A model generated the notes under the pieces. It saw nothing but the letters and a program-made list of their open reading frames with translations, was not told the DNA's origin and did not search any database. A stretch of 64,000 nucleotides of DNA from NCBI GenBank assembly GCA_963650485.1, contig CAVJLN010000006.1, positions 15,613 through 79,612 of the forward strand, read 5' to 3'. Below are positions 42,857-52,075 of the stretch, piece by piece (positions within the stretch are counted from its first letter, which is position 1; each line of letters starts with the position of its first letter). This stretch comes from Suilimivivens sp963650485 (GTDB lineage Bacteria; Bacillota; Clostridia; Lachnospirales; Lachnospiraceae). The position numbers and the translations under genes were made by a program.

Positions 42857-45800
42857 CTACTCCAGCAGGAAAAGCTGTGTACGGTTCAGTATCACGGAAG
42901 CGCAGCCACGTACCGTGGCGTTCCGGCTTCCTGCACATCCCGGACGATCCAATGTTGAAATTACCTCCACATAAATTCTGGCATTTACTGCGCTGCCACT
43001 TAGTACCTTCACCGGTGCCTTCAGACGGTATACCCTTTCCTGACGGAGCTGGGCCGGCGAAACCTGAATCAGTGTGTTATCCTCAGCCGTATCCAGACTG
43101 CTCTGGAATTCGGTTACACGAACCTGTTCCTCTCCGGTATCCAAGGTTACACTGCCGGATGGATCTTCATAATAAAACTTCACTGCATAGGTATTGGAAA
43201 GCGTCAGGTTGCTGTTTTTGAACTTAAAATAAACATCTGTTGTCTCATCCAGCAGTCCGCTCTCCGGATCCGTTTGGGAATCACTGTCGTAGGGAATACT
43301 GATGCTCGTCACCTTAGCCGCGCTCTGGTCAAAGCCTGCGACCATATCTACCTTCAGATTATGTACACCGGCATCATAAGCCAGTATCATCGCATTAACA
43401 AAGAGCCTGCATTCATTGTATCCATCACCGGACGGCATCGTTGATGCTGCATCATAGGTGTAGCCTGCGTAATTGCCGTTTCCGATAAATACCACATTGC
43501 TTCTGCTGTAAAGATAATAGTTGTTAGCGCCATCATTCGGTGAAATATCAAACGCATTTGTATCACTGCCTGCCTTTGAGAATACGTACCACGGCGTTAC
43601 AAAGGGTGCCTGTGTACCTCCCAGATTAAGGAGCGGTTCATAGGCCTGATAGTTTCCGGAAAGGGTTGCAGAAGAACCAACGGAATGCGGGTAGCCGGAT
43701 ATGCTTCCGCTATTCACTCCGGATATGTTAAGTCCACTCTGCTCACCCAGCATGCTCTGATTTAATCCTGCATATCGATACCGGTAGGAAGAATCGTTTC
43801 CATAATCCAGCCCAAGCTTTCCATAGGTCTTTCGTCCGCCCGCATCCAAGCCCAGAAGTGTGTTGTCAAGCTTTGTCCCGGATAACGTCTGCCCGGTCAA
43901 AAGAACACTGTGTCCTTCACTGACGTATTGGGTAATGCTGTTCTGGATACCGGAAATATCCGCAGCGCCGTTTCCAAATCCCAGAATCAGAAGATCCCAT
44001 TGGTTCAAATAATTCGGATTCTTCGCAAGTCTGGCAGCCACAGTGGCTGAATCTACGGTTGCAATCTCAAATTTCACCTTCATGGTATTCTCTGCCGCCT
44101 TTAATGAATACCCCAGTGTGGAATTATTATTCTGATAAAGCTGCATCAAAGAGGCTGCATCATTGGCTCCGATCTGTAATACCCGGAGTTTTTCTTCCGT
44201 TCCGTTGGTGACTGTGAGAATTCCATCTGCCGAAGCCCTCAAATAACTGTTGTTATTGTCTGTCACCCTCATTCGGAACGGAATAGCTCGTGAGCCGGGA
44301 GATTCCGTAAATCGAACCGTTACCTGTCCGTTCTCCACCGTTGCCTGCATCACACTTCCGCCGGCTGTATCAATCCGTTCATCATCGGTATAATTGCCAT
44401 CGGCATTCAGATCCAGATAAATCGACGCCGTACAGTTATCATAGCTGCTGCCGCTCTGATTGGTAATGCTGTAACCAAAGCTTGCATATAATTCTCCATT
44501 CCTCTGGCTAAAGGAGGTATCCGCATTATCAGCCAACGTAATCACCGGATGATTCGTAGAAAGCTGCGCCAAGAACTGAAGATTGCTTCGTACATCGTCA
44601 ACGGTATACAGCCTGTCCCTGTAATCCGTAGCTGCCGTCTTAAGGAACTCATACATCTGGCTGTCCTGTGCGACATACTTCGTATTGATGTAATCGGCTC
44701 CATTTTTTGCCGATTTGCCTTTGAAGAAATCGTTCTCCAGCAGAACCGGATAACCTGCACGCATAAAATCCAGCAGCTCATTCTTCTTCCGCTCCGTGAT
44801 ATCGGAGGCATCATACCGTTCACTACTGTCTGAGGCTGCCTTATCTCCGGTATGATAAATTTTATTGGTCAGATCGGTATCATTATAAACCGTGCCACTC
44901 CACAGGGAGGAATCGCCATGATTCAGCTTCGTTCCATCCAGTCCGATGAACACCAGATTGTAATTCTGATTGAGATCCTCCCACTTACTGTTAAACTCAG
45001 CGGCTGCCTCCGAAGTAACGGTAACATTCATCTTACGGGAGCTGCGTATCACCTGTTTTTTAATGGCTCCCTGTGCATTCCGCTGCCAGTAAAGCGTCGT
45101 ACTGTTATCCGTAGGGTTCTCGAATTTCAGATCCGAACTGCTGTTGTTCGTCGGCTGCAGCTCAAGAATCCTCAAATCGGTACATTCTGCAAGGAATCCG
45201 ACAGAATAATTCAAGATATACTCTATTGCCTTGGCCTTGCTCACAGTTTCTGCCAGCTTATTTTCATCGGAAAGCTGTGAATTCTCAGACGCAATCAGTG
45301 CCAGCACCTCTGCAAAGCCACTCTGAGAGCCGCTTCCTTCAAAGGCCACAGCAAAGTCTGCGCTGACAAGCGGTGTGCTGCTGTTCACAATATAAACGTT
45401 ACGGTTCACGTAATGATTATCATTCACAGACCGGTTCGGATAATCGGACTGTTCCAGCCGACTGAACAATGCCTCCGTATCGGACTGGGCATCTGTCACA
45501 TAGGTCTCCAGATCCTCCTTCAGGAACATCTTTGCAAGCTTCTGATAATCCTTGCCCTTATAGGCTTCATTATCATTGGTCACCGCCTGATAATCGACAA
45601 TCACCGGAAGGAAATCCTCTGCCGCCTGATATACCAGATAATATGCATTGTTTCTAGTCATTCCAATCGTGGATGTGGCTCCATTCTCTGTAACCGTCTT
45701 CGTATACTCTCCCAGATAGCTTAGAGTCAGCTTCGAATTATCCTGCAGATTGAGGAAAGGAGCTGCACCGCTTTCCAGATACACAAGTCCTGCTTTCTCG

Positions 45801-47626
45801 ATCATCAGCTGTGTTACCTGGTCGGCTCGAACCGTATTCACCGTTATATTAAAGTTATCCTGTGCATTGTCGCCACCGGAAAGGGTATGAAATACATCCT
45901 TTTTCAGCCAGTCACAGCCACCATTAAACCGGAAATAGGTCGGCGCATTCCGGACCTCCATCCAGACCGGCTTCTGCTTTTTCTTATCTTCCTCACTTAA
46001 ATCTGCCTGATCCGTCAGCTTATAATCTCCCTGGCCGGCTCCTACATAAAGGAACACCTTATCTGCGATAACCGGTGTGGCAGACGAAGAAGCCTCTGCC
46101 CCTTCCCTGTTATACACATCATAAGGCTTGCTGCTGTCCGTAATCTCTGTTACCGTAGAAATTTCATATAGCGTACGCGTATCATCTTCTGCAATAGAAG
46201 CCTGATACTCAAAGGTCACCACATAATATACGCTGCTATCCGAATTTTCTGTTTCACTGGTTGTATCACTGGGTGTGTCACCAGTTGTGTCACTGGATGT
46301 ATCACCAGTTGCTTCACCGGTTGTATCACTACTGGAAGTGTCACCTGTTGTATCGCTGACACTTCCACCTGCATTCTCCTTCTGTAATTCACTATATAAG
46401 ACCGCCGGAACATAGGCTGCATAATTGACCTTGTTTTCTACCGTTACGCTTGTTACCTCTTTCGAAGAAGAATCTGAGGCAGTACTATCCGCCTCCGGCT
46501 TTTGGTCAGGAACAACTGTTACCGCGCTGTTCGTATCTGTTGTGGTGCTGTCTGTTGTAGCGCTACCTGCTGTGGTACTTCCTGTTGTGGTGCTTCCTGT
46601 TGTGGTACTTCCTGTCGTGGTACTTCCTGTCGTGTTTTCAACGGACGCTGCATTATCCGGAAAAATCTCATCTATTGTACCAACATATACATAATTGCCA
46701 TCATCATTCAACTTATATAAACCAGTTGAACCATTATAGCCGCTTGAGGCTTCTTCCGCAGTTTGTTTTGCAAATGCATTGGTAGTCTTAACCACATATC
46801 CGGCAGTCTGTCCTGTGCCGGATACAGCCCGGAATTGAAGCTGATATGTGCCGTTACTATCCCATTTATAGGTCACCGAAGAAGTTTCTCCAGAAGATTC
46901 TACGGAGGTTTCTTCAGAAGCTTCTACAGAGCCTTCGCTCTCATTCCATTCACCAACCTTCACATAGTCATAGCCGGTCTTGTCCGGCGAAGCGGACGCG
47001 GACGCATCCGGCTCCTCATATTTCTTAAAGCAGCCTTTCATCAGCCCCTTTTGGGCGGTTTCTCCTTTATTCTTGTCCTCATCTGAAAGCGTTTCGGATG
47101 AGATAAGCAGCTTCCAGCCATGGAGATCAGCCGCATTCAGCTGCTGTCTGGTACCTCCGTATGCTTCTTCGTATTGAAAAAGCCCGGCGGTTTCACTATC
47201 GGTGCATTTCCAGATCTCATTTACCAGTGCAGCACGCTTATCATAGGTAGAAAGATCTGCCGAATGCTGCTTAATAAGATCCTCATAAATCCTTGTATAA
47301 TCCGCTGCCATCGGGGATTGCCCGTTCACCAGATACCCCAGCGTTCCGGTACTGATTTCATAGGAGGTATCCTCATCCCACTGATAGGTTGCATAGCTGG
47401 GTACAACATCCAGAATCATGAACGGATTGCCATCTCCGGTATGGCTTTCGACAATCTGCTTCGTCCCGGTGAAGGACTCCTTCGCATAGGTTTCCATCGG
47501 CTCCATATGATGCAGGATTCCCACTGTACCAAGTGCAGCCACCAGAACAGTGGCAATCCCTCCGGTGACGATCTGCTTATTTCTTTTTCTTCTTTGCTTC
47601 TGCTTATAAGACTTCTTCATACTCAT
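42857..47626 (-). CDS. Giant membrane-anchored extracellular protein (DUF5057-like) at the end of the pilus locus, 1589 aa
   Basis: A basic N-terminus (KKSYKQKQRRKRNKQ) and one membrane helix (about 19-37) predict an uncleaved anchor or signal, the rest being outside. Residues near 60 (GDGNPFMILDVVPSYATYQW) suggest the DUF5057 family by recall, not searched. The extracellular part holds Ser/Thr/Gly/Asp repeats (TTGST units near 320-350, DTTGD units near 415-460), and at least two Rossmann-like stretches (NYNLVFIGLDGTKL; WDLLILGFGNGAADISGIQNSITQYVSEGHSVLLTGQTLSG), then a C-terminal beta-rich part. Start at 47626 has GTGGAAG upstream. It follows the giant pilin, so it may be a pilus-associated adhesin or assembly factor. 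The function is unknown. Confidence 0.7.
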   Translation of the reverse strand: MSMKKSYKQKQRRKRNKQIVTGGIATVLVAALGTVGILHHMEPMETYAKESFTGTKQIVESHTGDGNPFMILDVVPSYATYQWDEDTSYEISTGTLGYLVNGQSPMAADYTRIYEDLIKQHSADLSTYDKRAALVNEIWKCTDSETAGLFQYEEAYGGTRQQLNAADLHGWKLLISSETLSDEDKNKGETAQKGLMKGCFKKYEEPDASASASPDKTGYDYVKVGEWNESEGSVEASEETSVESSGETSSVTYKWDSNGTYQLQFRAVSGTGQTAGYVVKTTNAFAKQTAEEASSGYNGSTGLYKLNDDGNYVYVGTIDEIFPDNAASVENTTGSTTTGSTTTGSTTTGSTTAGSATTDSTTTDTNSAVTVVPDQKPEADSTASDSSSKEVTSVTVENKVNYAAYVPAVLYSELQKENAGGSVSDTTGDTSSSDTTGEATGDTSSDTTGDTPSDTTSETENSDSSVYYVVTFEYQASIAEDDTRTLYEISTVTEITDSSKPYDVYNREGAEASSSATPVIADKVFLYVGAGQGDYKLTDQADLSEEDKKKQKPVWMEVRNAPTYFRFNGGCDWLKKDVFHTLSGGDNAQDNFNITVNTVRADQVTQLMIEKAGLVYLESGAAPFLNLQDNSKLTLSYLGEYTKTVTENGATSTIGMTRNNAYYLVYQAAEDFLPVIVDYQAVTNDNEAYKGKDYQKLAKMFLKEDLETYVTDAQSDTEALFSRLEQSDYPNRSVNDNHYVNRNVYIVNSSTPLVSADFAVAFEGSGSQSGFAEVLALIASENSQLSDENKLAETVSKAKAIEYILNYSVGFLAECTDLRILELQPTNNSSSDLKFENPTDNSTTLYWQRNAQGAIKKQVIRSSRKMNVTVTSEAAAEFNSKWEDLNQNYNLVFIGLDGTKLNHGDSSLWSGTVYNDTDLTNKIYHTGDKAASDSSERYDASDITERKKNELLDFMRAGYPVLLENDFFKGKSAKNGADYINTKYVAQDSQMYEFLKTAATDYRDRLYTVDDVRSNLQFLAQLSTNHPVITLADNADTSFSQRNGELYASFGYSITNQSGSSYDNCTASIYLDLNADGNYTDDERIDTAGGSVMQATVENGQVTVRFTESPGSRAIPFRMRVTDNNNSYLRASADGILTVTNGTEEKLRVLQIGANDAASLMQLYQNNNSTLGYSLKAAENTMKVKFEIATVDSATVAARLAKNPNYLNQWDLLILGFGNGAADISGIQNSITQYVSEGHSVLLTGQTLSGTKLDNTLLGLDAGGRKTYGKLGLDYGNDSSYRYRYAGLNQSMLGEQSGLNISGVNSGSISGYPHSVGSSATLSGNYQAYEPLLNLGGTQAPFVTPWYVFSKAGSDTNAFDISPNDGANNYYLYSRSNVVFIGNGNYAGYTYDAASTMPSGDGYNECRLFVNAMILAYDAGVHNLKVDMVAGFDQSAAKVTSISIPYDSDSQTDPESGLLDETTDVYFKFKNSNLTLSNTYAVKFYYEDPSGSVTLDTGEEQVRVTEFQSSLDTAEDNTLIQVSPAQLRQERVYRLKAPVKVLSGSAVNARIYVEVISTLDRPGCAGSRNATVRGCASVILNRTQLFLLE
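46225..46645 (-). repeat. Low-complexity repeats inside the DUF5057-like gene
   Basis: Two coding repeat tracts: a degenerate 12-15-base tract (46225-46360) encoding DTTGD/DTSSDTTG units, and a 15-base tract (about 46565-46640, unit GTGGTRCTTCCTGTY on the plus strand) encoding GSTTT five times. Unit lengths are multiples of three, so copy-number change would keep the frame. Confidence 0.7.
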
Positions 47627-47676
47627 GTATAACTTCCACTTCACTTATTCTTATGCCAGTTCGTTATCCCATAAAG

Positions 47677-47729
47677 AGAAATACTGGTAATGTTTTTGAT
47701 TATACCAGAAAAGGTTTACCAGTATTTCT
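47677..47729 (-). terminator. Terminator-like hairpin with a promoter-like -10 in its loop
   Basis: A perfect 14-base inverted repeat (AGAAATACTGGTAA at 47677-47690, complement at 47716-47729) lies between the giant pilin and the DUF5057-like gene, followed on the minus strand by CTTTAT. Its 25-base loop contains TGGTATAAT (TATAAT at 47699-47704), a perfect extended -10. So upstream transcripts may stop here while the DUF5057-like gene starts a new one. No clear -35 is seen. Confidence 0.55.
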
Positions 47730-47735
47730 TTTTTA

Positions 47736-50700
47736 TTAATTTACTTGCGTCCAGGCAGTTCCGGTTGAGGAACAGGTATACTTTCCAATAATGACTTCTT
47801 GCTGGGTTCCTGCCGACCAGTCATGAATAATTTCCATAAAGGTAACTGTATAACAATCATTCGTTGTATCATGCTTGCAAGTGGTTTTTTCAAATTGCTT
47901 ATCTTCTTTAGAATTAGTATCTACGCTATAAAGAGTTAAATTCTTCCATGTTACTTCATTTCCCCACAAAAACCAAAATTGTCCATCTGAAGGTAATGGG
48001 AAGTATGCTCTGTATGATTTTCCATTAATTGTCATACTTATGGTAGAAATATCTACCTTATCAATCTTTCCTTCCTGTTTTAAAATCCATCTTTCTTTAC
48101 TCTTGTCCCACTCATACACGCCAAGCGTTTCTGTTGTTTTATAAATACCATTTGTTTCCTCTTTATAAACCAACGTCATTGTACATTTTGAAGCTGCATC
48201 ATAAGTATAAACTCTCTTGCAGTTTATATCTCTGCTAGAATTCAGATTGTCCTTTTCATATAGTATAAACGAGGAAGTATCTTCTGATACCTGATTGGAG
48301 GGTGGATCAATATGTGCGACATACACCTTGTTATCCAGCGTAAGTTCAATATTAGCCAGACTCTCTGTCAAAGTCCCCTCACCCTGTTTTTTATCCCACA
48401 TGGTATTACCGGGTTTCCAGGTATAAATACCTGCAACTTTAAGTGTCTTGACAACTCCCTGCGTCTGTTCATCTGTTACTAAGGTCAATTTATATTGCTC
48501 TTTTGCCGCATCATAATCACAATAAAGTACCTTACTATTCAGATCTTTGCTCTCATTATAACTATCTCGTTTATATCCTTTAATCGTATAATTCGTTTTT
48601 GACTGCTGTTCTGTGCTTCCCTTCGTAAACATGAAATCATCATCCGTCGGAAGTGGTACATGAGCCAGCCATGTTGTACCATCCTTCTCAAATTCAAGAG
48701 TGATATTATTGGTTTCCTGTGCATCACGTGTTTTTTCCCACATACTTCCATTCAGGGAGCACCTATATATACCATAAGAATAACTTATTGTCAGCCCGTC
48801 TTTCGCATTATCACTTATTGGCTCAACATAATAATATTTTGTATCCGCATCATAGCGGTATCGGATCCGATTAAACTGGATTGTAGTAATATTTTTATTC
48901 GAGTCAATCGCATTATAAACAACGCCTTTATCTTTATCCTGAATATTGGCATCCTGCCATTCCGTATTTTCCAGATTCGTGAATATAGCATTACTCTTCA
49001 TTTCCGCAGGTAACGGGAAGCATACACTGCCGTTAAAGCGATCCGTGGAAATATTCATCGTACCCTCTGAAGTTACCGTTACATGGAATGTGTTTTCCGG
49101 AAATTCTACATACTTCTTGGTAGCAGAATTAACCGGAAATGCCGTAGGATAAACTTCATTAGGCATATTCCCTATCTTGGCTTTCGGATCATACCAGATT
49201 CCCGGTACAACATGATAGCTTCCCACAACCTCTGATAATCTGCCGCGCTTCACCTTAATTGTCGGCAAACTACTTGCTATTCCAAACTGGACATTACCAT
49301 TATATTGACTTGTGCTTCCCTGATAGCTGCCCTGTTTATAAACATATAATGCAGACCAGTTTGCAGAATCGTTTCCATTTCCTTTATAGATGCTGTACTT
49401 TACATCATCTACCGTAAAGGCATTAGAATCAATGTTGGATGCTTCTGCTTTATAGAATTTCAGCTTATCCAATATATTAAGGCCGTCCGAAGGGTACGAG
49501 CTGTCACTTATGGAAAGAACATTCACTGTCTTAAAGGTAATTTGCTGTGCACAATACTTTTTACTATCATAAGCATAGGTCAACTGTACGGGTTCCAATA
49601 TGGTGCTGAACACCTGGCTTGATTTAAACATATCTCCCGTATAGCCAAAAGGTGCCGTAGCACTGTGATGTGCATCATATTCTTTTCCAATTGTTTCGAT
49701 AGACGATTTCTGCATGGTTCCATGCTCTTTGTCGTATCTTTCATGCTCCTGTTTCGATACACTCTCAAGCCCCTGTAAATAAAAGGTATAACTCTTTCTT
49801 AAATCCAAATCAAAATAATCGGGTGACAACCAGATATTCCATCCTTGTGTCATGCAAACCCTATAGGCAGCCACCTCACCAGTACTGTTGTCTACAATAT
49901 GCACAACCAGTGCATGGGCATTTACTCTGGTATCAAATCCATTAAACACAATATTATCCACACGTGTTTGATCACCATGTTTGATCACTCCATCAAATGG
50001 ATTAACCGAATTCTTCTTCTCCACAACCGTCAGTGTAATCTCCCCCTGTACCGGTCCATAGGAACGCTTTTGAGAAAGCGCAGAGGTTGCACGGATGGTA
50101 ATCGTTGCACCCACTGTTGCATCGGTCTTGATCTGGATGGTTGCGGTTTCGTGGTCAGAGTCCTGAATTCCATTCTGTAACAGGCCAGAGCCGGACACAA
50201 CCGTCCAACCGGTCAGGTACTTATCTTCTGTCGTATCATCTCCACAGGAATCACACGGGTATTCAAGCTTCACGCCATCCACTGTACCGCCAAGAGTTAC
50301 CGTACTTCCCTGCATAACCTCTAATTCTCCCGGAGTAGTGCCGTCGGAATCAGGCAGTTCCTCACTATTCTTACATAAGGAAACCTTAGTTACACGCTTC
50401 ACATAAACAGTAATGGTTGCTTCTGCCTGCTTACCGCTCACTTCATCAGCAGCCGTTGTCTTTACTTTCACACGGAAGCTCTCACAGACTTCATTCCCGT
50501 CAATCTTCACAATACCATTCGTTGTATCCTTGAAACTCGTTCCTGCATTTACTTTATCCGCATCAAGAATCTCCCATGTAACCGACTTATCAATCAGATT
50601 CATACCTGTTACGGTTGGAGTGGAAAAGGTATAGGTTTCTCCCGGCTCCAATATTACCTCAGTTTTTTTCACATTAATATTGACGTGAACCTTTTTGTCC

Positions 50701-51383
50701 AGCTTCTTGATATCCGCATCGTTAATCACAATCTTATTACGCACTGTAATATTATTTGCCATTTCAAATTTACGGCTTCCGCTCTGAAAGCTCAGCTTGA
50801 GCTTGACAACACGCCGTTCCTCAATCTGGCTTAAATCCACCTGAAAATCTGTCACATGCTCAGCCAAAAGCTGACACTCTTCCTCTCCCGGCATCGGAAA
50901 GCTTCCGGATGCATCAGCGATAGAAAAATATAAGCTTTCATCCGATTTCTGCCAGAAAAACATATAATTCTTAAGTTCAGCATTACCTGTAATCCCTTCT
51001 GTGCCGGATGCTTCTGTCAGAGCCGCTGTCTGCACAGAGGATGCCTCGGATGCTGCTTCTGTATTATATACGATCAGGGATTTCTGTTCCGGTGTAAAGG
51101 TAAACTCTGAATCCTTCAACGCTTTTACCGGATTGGAATTTTCATATCCGACATAATTGATGCTTCGTGTTGCATCAATGATCACATCCGACATCTGATT
51201 CAGGGCAAGCTGCGCTTCCTGCTGTACACTGATATCATCGTTTCCGTTTGCATAATTTCTGGATGTAACAATAATAAAACCGCACACTGCAGCAGTTACG
51301 ATCGACAATATCGCAATCGCAATAATCAGTTCCACTAAGGAAAACCCACTATTCTTTTTCTGAATCTGTAACTTTTTCCTCAT
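47736..51383 (-). CDS. Giant type IV pilin-like protein with Ig-like domains and C-terminal tandem repeats, 1215 aa
   Basis: Prepilin leader KNSGFSLVELIIAIAILS (cleavage after Gly, Glu5 present) followed by a pilin-like N-terminal part to about 230 (QQEAQLALNQMSDVIIDATRSI, as in PilW/PulJ-type minor pilins). Then bacterial Ig-like beta domains (about 235-460, VILEPGETYTFSTPTVTG... and SKVSLCKNSEELPDSDG..., VMQGSTVTLGGTVDG), a middle region, and about 420 C-terminal residues made of four tandem repeats of 90-120 residues (shared PLP..., YDA..., GxYxW..., NGKxYxAxxPLP). Normal minor pilins have 150-250 aa. Start ATG at 51383 has GGAG upstream. Likely a tip or surface adhesin; inference. Confidence 0.85.
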   Translation of the reverse strand: MRKKLQIQKKNSGFSLVELIIAIAILSIVTAAVCGFIIVTSRNYANGNDDISVQQEAQLALNQMSDVIIDATRSINYVGYENSNPVKALKDSEFTFTPEQKSLIVYNTEAASEASSVQTAALTEASGTEGITGNAELKNYMFFWQKSDESLYFSIADASGSFPMPGEEECQLLAEHVTDFQVDLSQIEERRVVKLKLSFQSGSRKFEMANNITVRNKIVINDADIKKLDKKVHVNINVKKTEVILEPGETYTFSTPTVTGMNLIDKSVTWEILDADKVNAGTSFKDTTNGIVKIDGNEVCESFRVKVKTTAADEVSGKQAEATITVYVKRVTKVSLCKNSEELPDSDGTTPGELEVMQGSTVTLGGTVDGVKLEYPCDSCGDDTTEDKYLTGWTVVSGSGLLQNGIQDSDHETATIQIKTDATVGATITIRATSALSQKRSYGPVQGEITLTVVEKKNSVNPFDGVIKHGDQTRVDNIVFNGFDTRVNAHALVVHIVDNSTGEVAAYRVCMTQGWNIWLSPDYFDLDLRKSYTFYLQGLESVSKQEHERYDKEHGTMQKSSIETIGKEYDAHHSATAPFGYTGDMFKSSQVFSTILEPVQLTYAYDSKKYCAQQITFKTVNVLSISDSSYPSDGLNILDKLKFYKAEASNIDSNAFTVDDVKYSIYKGNGNDSANWSALYVYKQGSYQGSTSQYNGNVQFGIASSLPTIKVKRGRLSEVVGSYHVVPGIWYDPKAKIGNMPNEVYPTAFPVNSATKKYVEFPENTFHVTVTSEGTMNISTDRFNGSVCFPLPAEMKSNAIFTNLENTEWQDANIQDKDKGVVYNAIDSNKNITTIQFNRIRYRYDADTKYYYVEPISDNAKDGLTISYSYGIYRCSLNGSMWEKTRDAQETNNITLEFEKDGTTWLAHVPLPTDDDFMFTKGSTEQQSKTNYTIKGYKRDSYNESKDLNSKVLYCDYDAAKEQYKLTLVTDEQTQGVVKTLKVAGIYTWKPGNTMWDKKQGEGTLTESLANIELTLDNKVYVAHIDPPSNQVSEDTSSFILYEKDNLNSSRDINCKRVYTYDAASKCTMTLVYKEETNGIYKTTETLGVYEWDKSKERWILKQEGKIDKVDISTISMTINGKSYRAYFPLPSDGQFWFLWGNEVTWKNLTLYSVDTNSKEDKQFEKTTCKHDTTNDCYTVTFMEIIHDWSAGTQQEVIIGKYTCSSTGTAWTQVN

Positions 51384-51427
51384 ATGTCTCTCCATTTAAA
51401 GCACTATTCCCGCGCATTTTCTGCTCT

Positions 51428-52024
51428 TTAATCTGTCCGTTTTACCGTAACCTTTCCGGTCAGCATATGGAAGGTAAACGTATAATGACGTTTTCCTCCA
51501 GAAATCTCAATCTTCTGTGGCACACCGGCATCTTCCTTAAAAGACCCTGACGAACGATCAAATTCGATACGGATTCCTGTATTTCCATCGGCTTTTCCCT
51601 CAGGCAGATCCACCCCGGAATTTCCAGAAGCATCCGTATAAGTCACCATTACTCGATTTCCGCCAAGCTTTTGTGCCTCCTCTGGCACATCTACCAGAAC
51701 CGGATCCTTCGTTGTTTCATCATATATCCGATTTCCGGCATCATCCTTCTTTTCCGTCATAACATGAAGCTGACTGTAGACACGCCCATCCTCTCCACGG
51801 TAAATGAGCAGCCAGGCCTTTGCTTTGCCCATCGTAGTAACCTTGCAATCTGCAATGGCACGCTGTAGATTATTGGCACACGCTTTGGCATCTGTACTGA
51901 ATACCAGGCTGACGGACCAAACCACAGTGCCAGTTACAACCGCAACAATCGCAAGAACTATAATCAGCTCTATCAAAGAAAAACCACTGTTATTTATTTT
52001 GCGTACCTGCTTATCTTCTGTCAT
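51428..52024 (-). CDS. Minor pilin-like protein (GspH/FimT type), 198 aa
   Basis: Type IV prepilin leader NNSGFSLIELIIVLAIVAV with Gly cleavage site and Glu5, followed by an N-terminal helix and a beta-rich C-terminal domain (QKIEISGGKRHYTFTFHMLTGKVTVKRTD). FimT/GspH-like by size and by the block AIADCKVTTMGKAKAWLLIYRG. Lies between the 801-aa and 1215-aa pilins, with 51 and 44 base gaps, so it belongs to the same operon. Cleaved by the prepilin peptidase of this locus. Confidence 0.88.
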   Translation of the reverse strand: MTEDKQVRKINNSGFSLIELIIVLAIVAVVTGTVVWSVSLVFSTDAKACANNLQRAIADCKVTTMGKAKAWLLIYRGEDGRVYSQLHVMTEKKDDAGNRIYDETTKDPVLVDVPEEAQKLGGNRVMVTYTDASGNSGVDLPEGKADGNTGIRIEFDRSSGSFKEDAGVPQKIEISGGKRHYTFTFHMLTGKVTVKRTD

Positions 52025-52075
52025 TCTGTTCCTGCCTTATACCAGTATCCTTTCTCCCCGATGATCTGTTACCGG

